Shown here piece after piece: positions 20,501-28,200 of a DNA stretch of 64,000 nucleotides. Origin of the DNA: Helicobacter canadensis MIT 98-5491 (GTDB lineage: Bacteria > Campylobacterota > Campylobacteria > Campylobacterales > Helicobacteraceae). The stretch is from contig NZ_CM000776.2 in NCBI RefSeq assembly GCF_000162575.1, positions 66,950 through 130,949 on the forward strand, written 5' to 3'. A program made the translations under genes and the position numbers. The notes beneath the pieces are model-generated. The model was not told where the DNA came from, did no database searches, and was given only the letters and a program-made list of their open reading frames with translations. Within the stretch, counting starts at the first letter, position 1. Each line of letters starts with the position of its first letter.

Positions 20501-20912
20501 GCCTTTTGGTTATATAGAATATAATATTCTTCATACTCCAAATATTACTGAAAAGCAAGATTCCAATCTTGCGTTGAGGGTAAAAAGCAAAGATTATTAT
20601 TCTTTGGGAAGTTTTGTGGGAGCAAAAATAGAGTATCATACAAATTTTTATAATTCTGTATTTAACCTTGCTTTGCTAGGAGGATATTATTATTTTTTTA
20701 ATGATGAACTCAAAGGTGATGCATCTTTTAAGGGCGATTCTAATTCTGCTTTTTATGCTCAAAATGTTTTAAATGATAAGAGTTCTTTGCGTATGCAGGT
20801 TAAAACAGGATTATCTTATCAAAATGGATTTTTTACTAATCTTTCTTTGCAGAGTGATATTAAAAGCCGTAGCGATTTTTATGGTAAATTAGAGGCGGGG
20901 ATTAGGTTTTGA
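17598..20912 (+). CDS. Autotransporter with a zinc-metalloprotease-like passenger
   Basis: The 1104 residues begin with a signal peptide (about 1-19). A protease-like region (about 40-345) contains FTHELFHAFG (H189, E190, H193), which is the zincin HExxHxxG, and then FSHIELDNSLMSH (H309, M317) and AELALLQDLGY. The distant His followed by Met resembles the third ligand and Met-turn of leishmanolysin-type (M8) metzincins. A repetitive beta-helix follows (about 350-780). The C-terminal barrel runs from about 820 and ends in LEAGIRF with the terminal Phe of outer-membrane proteins. It is probably exported and surface-anchored. Substrate and activity are unknown. It interrupts the hisA-hisH region on the opposite strand, which suggests insertion. 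Confidence 0.87.
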   Translation: MKLYTKIFIFALSGGYLFGYDSILVESKQKPIFQLDFYNQGESSTFMGEAQVSPFTLTDEQKNEVKRAAQFLADILSVNATNNEPIALSVSTMQEANASAISYDILTNGNSALFAQLLYESLSLQEAKEDLSHIVINQDSQGNPIFLSSEDLKYLGTINIGTLDWYIAPHPSVLPINKNQGDTFSIFTHELFHAFGLGATISNGLNAIFASNLNAYTRHLVDYRGVYAQGGMQIVDDKFYESNRGIFLVDVGNDMWGDNFGGSLSNASGHAYFVGNNVSEVIKNARLGFDAFNGLPISGWENGSAEFSHIELDNSLMSHQSWSNYLYFMEAELALLQDLGYRFDRKLYFGDSIYENGIVWNSTHGFNDRDAQGWVLGSYNPSAYGVGLHIYGRENVITQNHNILSRGIAASGIRIDGSDNTLNLASGTKIHMLGDYSSGVLVAYGKNHTLNHNGEIIAEGKEGIGIHIDFGDNELGNNSEYRGSYMFANPNYEEIEFQDFLEAYRLNGALVSNLNLGNKSYTQGDLAAIYIADNAFVENINIQMGATIKGDIISLWNPNNSKLLQGYANQFFTTLNFENFQTRQSNPVNAFVLEGGIYGYNSFKVKVNGDLVLKDNAWVYDLYNNASLKLENSNASIKIKNHFENAANATLNAPINPQGKLNIQLGNSATLDGNLKFYMAKGFYGDKLQLDRENLFNTNSGNTTNISGKFATIAYDDSTNLSHTLEFHFDNLSDTIEITRDYMKFATNEGDKTLANALESLAFKTEATNPTSVLFEEIDFTRDTQAITRTLENLNATAYVNTAKASLDFQQRLNQDFLNDFRKDSNRLEWLVQVIPFGNYSYTKENGDFSAYRGYGGGIHTSAIKNFNDSWNMGLHFIANSSYLEFQNDLESNVKSKGGYAGVTTRYDLENFYLFGSLRVGYENNELNRAINVGSYTQNFSANFNTLVTSTFVGIGKDFIVSDALSFLPFGYIEYNILHTPNITEKQDSNLALRVKSKDYYSLGSFVGAKIEYHTNFYNSVFNLALLGGYYYFFNDELKGDASFKGDSNSAFYAQNVLNDKSSLRMQVKTGLSYQNGFFTNLSLQSDIKSRSDFYGKLEAGIRF

Positions 20913-20934
20913 TTTCTAATTTTACAAGGTTGGA

Positions 20935-21546
20935 TCAAGAAAATTTGAGAAAATTTTCTAGAATTTTTAAACCAACATTGTGAGATTTTTCTGGGTGAGG
21001 TTGAATCCCCAAAAGATTATCTTTTTGCACTAAAGCTGTGAAATCTACACCATAATGGCTTATTCCAATGGCATTTTTAAAATCACCTAAGTAATAACTA
21101 TGCACAAAATACAAATAAAAAGTTTCTTCCAAATCTTTTAAGAGTGGGCTATTTTTAGTTTTTTGGACAAGATTCCACCCCATATGGGGAATCTTCTCAT
21201 CTTCTTTGAGTAGCTTTTTGTCAAATTTTATAATCTCGCCCTCTATCAAACCAAGCCCCAAATGCTCCCCAAACTCATAACTTTTTTGGAATAAAAGCTG
21301 CATCCCAAGGCAGATTCCAAGCAAAGGTTTTCCGCTTTTTGCAAATTCTAAAATCGATTCTTTCATACCACTTTTTTCTAAATGTTCCATAGCTTCACCA
21401 AAGGCTCCAACACCAGGCAGTATCAACCTATCATAACTTTTGAGTTTTTCAGGGTTAGATTCGATTCTAACTTCTCCTCCTAGCTTTAAAATAGCATTTT
21501 GCACACTAGCTAGGTTTCCGCTGTTGTAGTTAATGATTCCAAGCAT
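20935..21546 (-). CDS. hisH: Imidazole glycerol phosphate synthase, glutaminase subunit
   Basis: HisH releases ammonia from glutamine for HisF in histidine synthesis. The class I amidotransferase triad is present: C79 in LLGICLGMQLL, and the His and Glu in QPHPEKSH near the C-terminus. The oxyanion strand LILPGVGAFGEAM is intact. The 203 residues fit. hisF is not in the window. The stop faces the autotransporter stop with a 22-nt gap. Confidence 0.96.
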   Translation of the reverse strand: MLGIINYNSGNLASVQNAILKLGGEVRIESNPEKLKSYDRLILPGVGAFGEAMEHLEKSGMKESILEFAKSGKPLLGICLGMQLLFQKSYEFGEHLGLGLIEGEIIKFDKKLLKEDEKIPHMGWNLVQKTKNSPLLKDLEETFYLYFVHSYYLGDFKNAIGISHYGVDFTALVQKDNLLGIQPHPEKSHNVGLKILENFLKFS

Positions 21547-21548
21547 TT

Positions 21549-22454
21549 TTAATCCCTTTTAACTCCAGCGGTGAATTTTACATAGAGTGAAAGCCCTGCA
21601 AGTAGCAATGTTACTCCAACAATCAAATACACCGCATAGATAAGCTTTTCAGGCTCAATAATAGTAAATTTAAAAACTAGCATCAAGGCTTCAATGGCTA
21701 GAGCAATCACAATAGAACCTAAAAAGCGAGTCATTGTTTTATGCACCATTTTAGAATCTTGAGATTTTTGCCTGCCAAGCACTTCTTCTTCAAAGATTGC
21801 TCGGACTAAATCAAAAATAGCCAAAGAAAGAGTGATGAGAATCGTGGCTTCAAAAATATCTTTAATATCTAGGCTATTAAATCTCTCTAGAGCTTCCCAC
21901 ATACTAATGCCACCTTTTACAAGCAATAATCCACAAACAAGAAATAAGGCTAAAGTGATGATAAAATAAACACCCTTTTTAAAATGAGAAAAGAAACCAA
22001 AAAGTGGCATAGGTTTTAAAAGTAGAGAGGTTTTTTCTAGGGGTATATCAAGACAGACAACATACATTAGTTTGCCTTTATCATTATAGAGTGGATAAGA
22101 AGCAGTGATTACAAGATTCCCACTTGCTAGGGAAGGGTAGGGATCTGTTAGGATACATTTTTTTTCTTTGATGGCACGATAAAAATAGGCTCTGTCATTG
22201 TGATTTTCACCCTTTTTGCATTCTATGGAAGAATCATTGCTGATTCCATCTATTGCCAAATTTCCACTTGAATCAAGGACATATAAAAGTTCAAAAATAC
22301 TAACTTCACTACCAATTTTATGCAAACCATCAATGATTTTATTAAGTTCAATATGGGGTAAATGGTTTTTGATATTGCGTTGCAATAAAAAGCACAAATA
22401 GGCTCTTATTTCATAACGCATTTCGCTAAATTCTAAAATTTCCTTTGAAAGCAT
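21549..22454 (-). CDS. Membrane protein with a PDC/Cache-like sensor domain
   Basis: The N-terminal half (about 30-150) looks like a PDC/Cache sensor, with SGNLAIDG, RAYFYRA and DPYPSLASGNLVITASYPLY followed by a strand 'LMYVVCLDIPLE'. Four hydrophobic helices follow (about 162-183, 205-225, 243-262 and 268-293). No kinase, GGDEF, HAMP or chemoreceptor signalling domain follows. No N-terminal membrane anchor is seen, so the topology is unclear. I do not know the function. It ends 2 nt from hisH and may be co-transcribed with the exonuclease gene upstream (14-nt gap). Confidence 0.7.
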   Translation of the reverse strand: MLSKEILEFSEMRYEIRAYLCFLLQRNIKNHLPHIELNKIIDGLHKIGSEVSIFELLYVLDSSGNLAIDGISNDSSIECKKGENHNDRAYFYRAIKEKKCILTDPYPSLASGNLVITASYPLYNDKGKLMYVVCLDIPLEKTSLLLKPMPLFGFFSHFKKGVYFIITLALFLVCGLLLVKGGISMWEALERFNSLDIKDIFEATILITLSLAIFDLVRAIFEEEVLGRQKSQDSKMVHKTMTRFLGSIVIALAIEALMLVFKFTIIEPEKLIYAVYLIVGVTLLLAGLSLYVKFTAGVKRD

Positions 22455-22468
22455 AAAGCTCCTTTGGC

Positions 22469-23290
22469 TTAAGAGTGAATTTGTTGTGTGATTGTATCAA
22501 AAAAGATTGAAGAATAAGACTTGTCTTTTGGGAGATTTTCCCTCCAATTACTTAAGATTTCTTGATATTGCTCCACATTTAAATTGCCCTTTAAAAGCTC
22601 ATAGTGCAAATACACGCCATAAGTGTTTAAGACATCGCTTTGGCAATATTCATCAATTTTTTCATATTCTCCTTGATAATAAAGCTCTAGCACCATATCG
22701 CCGTGAATGTCATATTTCCCAGGGAAACCCATAAGGTTTGCAAGCACATCAAGCTTTAATCCACGCACACTCCCAAAATTTCCCAATACATCAAGCAAAT
22801 CGGTGTGAAATTTTTCGCTATATCTTTGACGATAATTTTCCCATTTGTTTTTATTGTATTGAAGGTTATCTGTTTCAAAATACGCATTAGCTTGGAGTTT
22901 ATATTTCATCGCTCTAAGCAATAGCATTGGCAAATCAAATCCCCTCCCATTAAAGCTTACTAGTTTGGGTTGGTGTTTATTTAAATAATCTAAAAAAGCT
23001 TGTATGAGTGATTTTTCTCTTTCTTCTTTGGTGTTGCCTATGGCTTTGAAATTTCCTACTTTTTTAAAATTACCATATTCATCGCAAAAAATGGCAGCAA
23101 TAGAAACGACTTGGTGGTAGCAAATGGGTAAAAATTCACTTCCGCTATTTTCCTTTTGAATCTCCATTGCTTTTTTGCTAATGGCTAGTTCATCAGAAAA
23201 ATCAAAGTTAAGTGCTTCAAACTCTTTTTTAAAGCCTTGCTTTATAAGTGTAACATCAGGAATTGTCTCGCAGTCAAATACCATTACCAT
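22469..23290 (-). CDS. Predicted 3'-5' exonuclease (PolB-exonuclease-like)
   Basis: A DEDD-type fold is indicated by MVFDCETIPD (Exo I, Asp-x-Glu), LVSFNGRGFDLPML (Exo II), and DEYCQSDVLNTYGVY (Exo III, YxxxD type). The 273 residues match the family of stand-alone exonucleases related to the proofreading domain of DNA polymerase B. AAAGG lies 6 nt before the ATG. The substrate is unknown. pdxJ is divergent across a 73-nt gap. Confidence 0.82.
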   Translation of the reverse strand: MVMVFDCETIPDVTLIKQGFKKEFEALNFDFSDELAISKKAMEIQKENSGSEFLPICYHQVVSIAAIFCDEYGNFKKVGNFKAIGNTKEEREKSLIQAFLDYLNKHQPKLVSFNGRGFDLPMLLLRAMKYKLQANAYFETDNLQYNKNKWENYRQRYSEKFHTDLLDVLGNFGSVRGLKLDVLANLMGFPGKYDIHGDMVLELYYQGEYEKIDEYCQSDVLNTYGVYLHYELLKGNLNVEQYQEILSNWRENLPKDKSYSSIFFDTITQQIHS

Positions 23291-23363
23291 AGCAAACCTT
23301 TGTGATAAATTTTAAAGTTATTTTAGTTAAAATCCTATCAATTTGACATAAAAAGGAGTAAAA

Positions 23364-24143
23364 ATGCTACTTGGAGTAAATATTGATCATATTGCTACTT
23401 TAAGGGAAGCACGAAAAATCAATGATCCAGATCCTTTGGAAGCGATTTTTATCGCAAAGAGAGCAGGGGCAGATCAAATCACGATGCATTTAAGGGAAGA
23501 TAGGCGTCATATGCACGATGAAGACATTTTGCGGATAGCACAATCTTCGTTTTTACCTATTAATATTGAATCATCAATTAACCCCACTATTATTGAATTT
23601 CTTTTAAAAATTGCTCCACATAGAATCACGCTTGTTCCAGAAAATAGAGAGGAAGTAACGACAGAGGGTGGATTGAATGTTGTGGGGAATTTTGAACGCA
23701 TTTTGCAAATTACAAAAAGTTTTCAAGAAGTTGGCACACAAGTTTCGCTTTTTATTGATTCGGAAGCAAGTCAAATTGAAGCCTCTAAGGAAGTGGGGGC
23801 AGAGATGATAGAGTTACACACAGGGAGCTATGCGAATTTGCACTTAATGCTTTTTTCAAATTTGCCTAAGATGAAAAATAGTATCAAAGAATTAGAATTG
23901 CCTAAAAAAGAGTTATTAGGTCTTTGGGAGCAGTCTTTGGAATCTCTTAAAAAAGGCGCAAAAAAAGCGAATGAATTGGGCTTGGGGGTCGCAGCAGGAC
24001 ACGGATTAAATTATGTGAATTTAAAGCCTATTTTGGAGATTCAAGAGATTGTGGAGTTAAATATTGGACAGAGTATCATTGCAAGAGCGATTTTTGTGGG
24101 ATTGGAAAATGCTATTAGAGAGTTAAAGGCTTTGTTGGTGTAG
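23364..24143 (+). CDS. pdxJ: Pyridoxine 5'-phosphate synthase
   Basis: PdxJ closes the pyridoxine ring from 3-amino-1-hydroxyacetone phosphate and deoxyxylulose 5-phosphate. The N-terminus LLGVNIDHIATLREAR and the following DPLEAIFIAKRAGADQITMH are family signatures. AAGHGLNYVNL and LNIGQSIIARAIFVGL complete the barrel. The 259 residues fit. Its usual partner pdxA does not follow here. AAGGAG lies 6 nt before the ATG. Confidence 0.96.
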   Translation: MLLGVNIDHIATLREARKINDPDPLEAIFIAKRAGADQITMHLREDRRHMHDEDILRIAQSSFLPINIESSINPTIIEFLLKIAPHRITLVPENREEVTTEGGLNVVGNFERILQITKSFQEVGTQVSLFIDSEASQIEASKEVGAEMIELHTGSYANLHLMLFSNLPKMKNSIKELELPKKELLGLWEQSLESLKKGAKKANELGLGVAAGHGLNYVNLKPILEIQEIVELNIGQSIIARAIFVGLENAIRELKALLV

Positions 24144-24334
24144 AGATTAAGCTTGATAGAGAAGGTATTTTGCACTTAGTGGTTAATTAAGAAAAATAAG
24201 AGATTTGTAAAATTTTGTTAATTGTGGGCTTACTTTTATTTAAAATTTAGCAAAAAATGATAATAATTACACCCTACAAAGTGATAAGTAGGGGATAGAT
24301 CCGAACAGACTTTGAAATTTCAAGGAGATAATCA

Positions 24335-24655
24335 ATGAAAAAATTATTTTTAGCATTTTTTGCATTAGCTAGCGTAGCATTTGCTGCTGAGGGTGCTGGT
24401 GAAATGTTGTTGTCTTATTCTGCAATCGCTGCAGGTATTGGATTAGGTATTGCTGCGCTTGGTGGTGCTATCGGTATGGGAAGCACAGCAGCTGCAACTA
24501 TTTCTGGTATGGCTAGAAATCCTGGTGTAGGCGGTAAGCTTATGACAACAATGTTTATTGCATTAGCGATGATTGAAGCACAAGTTATTTATACACTTGT
24601 TGTAGCTTTAATTCTTCTTTATGCTAACCCTTTTGCAGGAATACTAGGTTTATAA
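24335..24655 (+). CDS. atpE: ATP synthase F0 subunit c
   Basis: This is the subunit of the rotating proton-carrying c-ring. The 106 residues begin with a signal-like stretch (about 1-19), as seen in other Campylobacterota. The Gly-rich first helix GLGIAALGGAIGMGS, the ARNPG loop (60-64) and the second helix with E81 (ALAMIEAQVIY), the proton-binding carboxylate, are all intact. It is a lone gene with a long AT-rich leader and is followed by a hairpin and tRNA-Leu. Confidence 0.96.
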   Translation: MKKLFLAFFALASVAFAAEGAGEMLLSYSAIAAGIGLGIAALGGAIGMGSTAAATISGMARNPGVGGKLMTTMFIALAMIEAQVIYTLVVALILLYANPFAGILGL

Positions 24656-24666
24656 TAACTTTTTTT

Positions 24667-24692
24667 AAGATTCTAGTCTTGGCTAGAATCTT
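24667..24692. other. 10-bp perfect hairpin after atpE
   Basis: AAGATTCTAG, a 6-nt loop and CTAGAATCTT form a perfect stem 12 nt after the atpE stop and 11 nt before the tRNA. The U-run lies upstream rather than downstream, so it is not a textbook terminator. It may protect the atpE mRNA 3' end or aid release of the tRNA. Confidence 0.5.
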
Positions 24693-24703
24693 AAACTTCT
24701 ATT

Positions 24704-24787
24704 GCGCTGGTGGTGGAATGGTAGACACACCATCTTGAGGGGGTGGCGGGGCGACCCGTGCGAGTTCAAGTCTCGCCCAGCGCACCA
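24704..24787 (+). tRNA. tRNA-Leu (anticodon GAG)
   Basis: This is an 84-nt class II tRNA. The acceptor stem GCGCTGG pairs with CCAGCGC, and CCA is encoded at the end. The anticodon stem CCATC/GGTGG holds the loop TTGAGGG with anticodon GAG (reads CUC/CUU). A long variable arm follows (GGGGCGACCCG), and the T-arm carries GTTCAAG. It supplies one of the leucine isoacceptors. Confidence 0.96.
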
Positions 24788-24897
24788 TACTTCTAAAATT
24801 TCTTTTGTAAACGAATCTATTCTTTTATAAATATAAAATTAAATTATTCAAATACTATAAAATATCGTAATTTGTATTTGGTCGATATTTGATTTTA

Positions 24898-24906
24898 TGC
24901 TACAAT
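24898..24906 (+). promoter_or_regulatory. Extended -10 promoter of the GT8 gene
   Basis: TGCTACAAT lies 36 nt before the chosen ATG, so the in-frame ATG at 24889 would fall upstream of the transcript. This supports the start at 24943. Confidence 0.5.
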
Positions 24907-24942
24907 CTTGCAAAATATTTGCAAAATACTTGGGAGATAATA

Positions 24943-26136
24943 ATGTATAATGTCGTGCTTAATTTAAATGAAAATTATGTGCCTTATGCAGCAGTGCTAA
25001 TCACTTCAATTATTCAAAATACTCAATCTAGTGGGGGGGGGGGCTATAATTTTCACCTTTTAATGGATTCTATTAGCCAAGAAAATACAAAGAATCTAGA
25101 AAATCTTATCTCGGAGCTTTCCAAAATTTATCCTTGCACACTTACCATTTATATTTTAGATGATCAACTCTTTAGAGAATATTCTATGCCTACACTCAAT
25201 GGAAATTATTTAGCTTATTATCGCTTAAAGATTGGCAGTGCTTTGCCATTATCAATTAAACGATGTGTTTATTTGGATGTAGATATGATTGTTTTGGGGG
25301 ATTTAAGAGAGCTATTTGAAGTGGATCTACAAGGTAAAATTTGCGGGGTTGTAATGGAGCATCATTCTCAAAAAATTTATAAGCCTAAAAATCAAGCTTA
25401 TAAGCCCATAAATATTACAGGAAGCTATTTTAATTCTGGAATGTTGCTTGTAGATTTGGATTTATGGAGACAAGAAAATATAGAAGATAGGGCTTTTGAG
25501 ATTGGAAAAAATTATCATTACTCTTTCCACGATCAAGATATATTAAACATAGTTTTATCTGGGAAAACTCATAAGGTTGGAATAGAATGGAATCTTATGG
25601 TTTGTGTTTATTATCGTGCGATTTGTAAAGATGAAAAAGGCAGGGACAAGCTTCCTTATTATAGAAAAGATTTTAATAGTGCATTGCGAAATCCTAAAAT
25701 CTTGCACTATTTCACACACACTAAACCTTGGAATAACGCTAAGATTTATTTAGATTATCACAATAAATTTTTAGATCAATATTGGTGGGATATGGTGGAT
25801 CAAACTCCTATTTTTAAAGAAAAATTATTACAACTTAAACCACAAGCAGATAGTGCCCTAGCTTTTCAATGTTTGGTTGGATATAAGCTTCTAAGATATT
25901 ATCAAAAAGGCTTATTTGCACTAATTCCATTTTATACTTACTCTCTCATTAAAAATAAAGATTCAATAGAGCAAGAAGAAATTCCCCTAAAAGATTATAA
26001 TTTAGCTAGAGACATAGGAAGGGTTGCTTTAAATGCTTATCATAAACGCAAAAAAGGTAAATTAATTTCATTTCCTTTTAGAATGTTGCATATGATTAAA
26101 AACTTTAGAAAGAATCAAGCAAGAATCTTGGGTTAG
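24943..26136 (+). CDS. Phase-variable family 8 glycosyltransferase (frame ON)
   Basis: The protein has 397 residues from ATG 24943, which has GGGAG 7 nt upstream. The GT-A fold shows the family 8 start NVVLNLNENYVPYAAVLI, the metal-binding DxD (YLDVDMIVLGDL, D112 and D114), SYFNSGMLLVDLDLW, and FHDQDILNIVLSG. It probably adds a hexose to lipo-oligosaccharide in the cytoplasm. An 11-G run at 25033-25043 encodes four glycines (31-34) in a surface loop. With 11 G the frame is open; a gain or loss of one G would stop it early. It is a lone gene, convergent with metK. Confidence 0.9.
   Translation: MYNVVLNLNENYVPYAAVLITSIIQNTQSSGGGGYNFHLLMDSISQENTKNLENLISELSKIYPCTLTIYILDDQLFREYSMPTLNGNYLAYYRLKIGSALPLSIKRCVYLDVDMIVLGDLRELFEVDLQGKICGVVMEHHSQKIYKPKNQAYKPINITGSYFNSGMLLVDLDLWRQENIEDRAFEIGKNYHYSFHDQDILNIVLSGKTHKVGIEWNLMVCVYYRAICKDEKGRDKLPYYRKDFNSALRNPKILHYFTHTKPWNNAKIYLDYHNKFLDQYWWDMVDQTPIFKEKLLQLKPQADSALAFQCLVGYKLLRYYQKGLFALIPFYTYSLIKNKDSIEQEEIPLKDYNLARDIGRVALNAYHKRKKGKLISFPFRMLHMIKNFRKNQARILG
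25033..25043 (+). repeat. Poly-G tract (G11) in the GT8 gene
   Basis: Eleven consecutive G residues lie 90 nt into the coding region. The reading frame is open across the tract in this assembly. This is a classic slipped-strand contingency tract. Confidence 0.93.
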
Positions 26137-26202
26137 GAGCGTTGGATAAAATTTGATAATTTGTTGTGAAGTGCATTTTGATATGCAAGGAATAAAATGA
26201 GA

Positions 26203-26226
26203 GAGAATCTTGGATTCTCCCTAAAT
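26203..26226. terminator. Bidirectional terminator between the GT8 gene and metK
   Basis: GAGAATC-TTG-GATTCTC forms a 7-bp stem with a T-rich stretch on the plus side (AATTTTTATTT) and ATTTTATT on the minus side. It lies between two convergent genes. Confidence 0.6.
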
Positions 26227-26228
26227 TT

Positions 26229-27389
26229 TTATTTGAGATTGAAATAATCTTTAATAGCTTCTGCTTTGTCAGTTTTTTCCCAAGTGAATTCAGGTAATTC
26301 TCTACCAAAGTGTCCATAACTTGCAGTTTTTTGATAGATAGGGCGGAGTAAGTCTAGAGATTCAATAATACCTTTTGGTGTAAGGCGGAAAAGGGTTTTG
26401 ACGCATTCTTCGATTTTGGAATCTTCTACTTTTCCTGTTCCGTGAGTATTAACAAGAATTGATACAGGCTCTACTACCCCAATAGCATAGGCAATTTGAA
26501 CGGTGGCTTTATCGCAGATTCCACTTGCTACAAGATTTTTTGCAACATATCGCATTGCATAGGCACCACTTCTATCGACTTTGCTTGGATCTTTTCCACT
26601 AAAAGCTCCCCCACCATGCGGACAACTTCCACCATAAGTATCGACAATGATTTTTCGCCCTGTTAGCCCTGCATCACCTTGAGGACCACCGATGACAAAT
26701 TTTCCAGTTGGATTGATAAAGTAGCGAATATTATCGGTTGCAAATTGCTCGGGCAAAGCTTTTTTGATAACTTCTTCAATAACGGCACTTCTAAGTGTTT
26801 CTTGAGAAGTCTCTGGACTATGTTGAGTTGAGACAACAATAGTATCAATGCCTACAGGGATTCCATTAACATATTTGATTGTAACTTGAGATTTACCATC
26901 AGGACGCAAAAAAGGAAGTGTTCCATCTTTTCTAAGTGCAGCTAGTCTTTCTGTGATTCTGTGGGAAAGATAAATAGGAAGTGGCATTAAAACATCAGTT
27001 TCGCGACAAGCATAACCAAACATCAAGCCTTGATCCCCTGCTCCAATCTCGCCATCTTCTCTATCTACGCCTTGATTAATATCCGGACTTTGCTCTCCGA
27101 TTCCATTAAGCACTCCAGCGCTGCGGTAGTCAAATCCATAGCGTGCATCAATATAGCCAATCTCTCGAATCACGCGTCTAGCAATGTCTTGCATTGGAGC
27201 ATAAGCGTGAGTTTTTAATTCTCCCGCAATCACGCAATAACCATTAGAAAGCAAAGTTTCACAAGCTACTCTAGCCTTTGGATCGCGTTCTATAATATAA
27301 TCTAAAATCGCATCGCTAATTTGATCAGCCATTTTATCTGGATGCCCTTCGGTAACCGATTCAGAAGTAAAGAGAAATTCTTTTTTCAT
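26229..27389 (-). CDS. metK: S-adenosylmethionine synthetase
   Basis: MetK makes SAM from methionine and ATP. Signatures are [17 protein letters not shown] (N-terminus), [12 protein letters not shown] (methionine/ATP site) and the glycine-rich [19 protein letters not shown]. The 386 residues match the family. It is a lone gene with a divergent peroxiredoxin gene upstream. Confidence 0.97.
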   Translation of the reverse strand: MKKEFLFTSESVTEGHPDKMADQISDAILDYIIERDPKARVACETLLSNGYCVIAGELKTHAYAPMQDIARRVIREIGYIDARYGFDYRSAGVLNGIGEQSPDINQGVDREDGEIGAGDQGLMFGYACRETDVLMPLPIYLSHRITERLAALRKDGTLPFLRPDGKSQVTIKYVNGIPVGIDTIVVSTQHSPETSQETLRSAVIEEVIKKALPEQFATDNIRYFINPTGKFVIGGPQGDAGLTGRKIIVDTYGGSCPHGGGAFSGKDPSKVDRSGAYAMRYVAKNLVASGICDKATVQIAYAIGVVEPVSILVNTHGTGKVEDSKIEECVKTLFRLTPKGIIESLDLLRPIYQKTASYGHFGRELPEFTWEKTDKAEAIKDYFNLK

Positions 27390-27492
27390 AAATTCACCTT
27401 GTATTTAATTTTTTTTATTCTATCAAAGTTAATCTTAAAAAACATAAAAAAGATTCAAGTAATATTTAATATTCAATTTATATTAGTATTGG

Positions 27493-27520
27493 TATTATTC
27501 TAATTGATATTTTTTATCAA
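27493..27520 (+). promoter_or_regulatory. Promoter and operator-like inverted repeat of the peroxiredoxin gene
   Basis: TGGTATTAT (-10 at 27493-27498) lies about 50 nt before the ATG. Just downstream, TTGATA-TTTTT-TATCAA (27504-27520) forms an inverted repeat at the expected transcription start. This could be an operator for a PerR/Fur-type repressor; no consensus match was confirmed. Confidence 0.4.
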
Positions 27521-27547
27521 CAAATTATTTTTTATAAAGGATTTAAA

Positions 27548-28144
27548 ATGTTAGTAACAAAAAAAGCTCCAAATTTCAAAGCACCTGCAGTTTTAGCAGA
27601 CAATCAAATTGTAGAAGATTTCGAACTTGCTAGAAATCTTGGTAGAAATGGTGCAGTTGTTTTCTTTTGGCCAAAAGATTTTACTTTTGTTTGTCCTTCA
27701 GAAATCATTGCAATGGATCACAGAGTAAAAGCTTTTGCCGAAAAAGGTTTTAATGTAATTGGTGTTTCTATTGATTCTGATGTTGTTCATTTTGCATGGA
27801 AAAATACTCCAGTTAATCAAGGTGGAATCGGAAATGTTCAATTCCCTATGGTTTCTGATATTACAAAACAAATTTCAAGAGATTATGAAGTTTTAATTGA
27901 TGAAGCAGTTGCATTAAGAGGTTCTTTCTTAATTGATAAAAATCAAGTTGTTCGCCACGCTGTAATCAATGACCTTCCACTTGGTAGAAATATGGATGAA
28001 ATGCTAAGAATGTGCGATGCACTAACATTCTTTGAAGAAAATGGTGAAGTTTGTCCAGCAGGTTGGAATAAAGGTGATAAAGGCATGAAAGCTGATGCTA
28101 AAGGTGTAGCAGAATATCTTTCTCAAAACGCAGATAAACTTTAA
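27548..28144 (+). CDS. ahpC: Peroxiredoxin (AhpC/TsaA type)
   Basis: This typical 2-Cys peroxiredoxin of 198 residues reduces hydrogen peroxide and organic peroxides. The peroxidatic Cys is C49 in FTFVCPSEI, and the resolving Cys is C169 in EVCPAGW. Codon use looks optimised, as expected for an abundant protein, and AAAGGA lies 7 nt before the ATG. It is a lone gene ended by a strong terminator. Electrons in this group often come from thioredoxin. Confidence 0.96.
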   Translation: MLVTKKAPNFKAPAVLADNQIVEDFELARNLGRNGAVVFFWPKDFTFVCPSEIIAMDHRVKAFAEKGFNVIGVSIDSDVVHFAWKNTPVNQGGIGNVQFPMVSDITKQISRDYEVLIDEAVALRGSFLIDKNQVVRHAVINDLPLGRNMDEMLRMCDALTFFEENGEVCPAGWNKGDKGMKADAKGVAEYLSQNADKL

Positions 28145-28153
28145 TCTTATACA

Positions 28154-28187
28154 ATCCCTAACCTTAATTAAAGTTAGGGATTTTTTT
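28154..28187 (+). terminator. Intrinsic terminator of the peroxiredoxin gene
   Basis: ATCCCTAAC and GTTAGGGAT form a 9-bp stem with a 10-nt loop, followed by seven T residues. Confidence 0.9.
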
Positions 28188-28200
28188 ATCCTACTAAATT

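Noticed and set aside
20939-20960. AT-only inverted repeat at the 3' end of hisH as a terminator
   Set aside because: The stem is AAATTT-type inside coding sequence, with no G/C and no U-run, so it is chance in AT-rich DNA.
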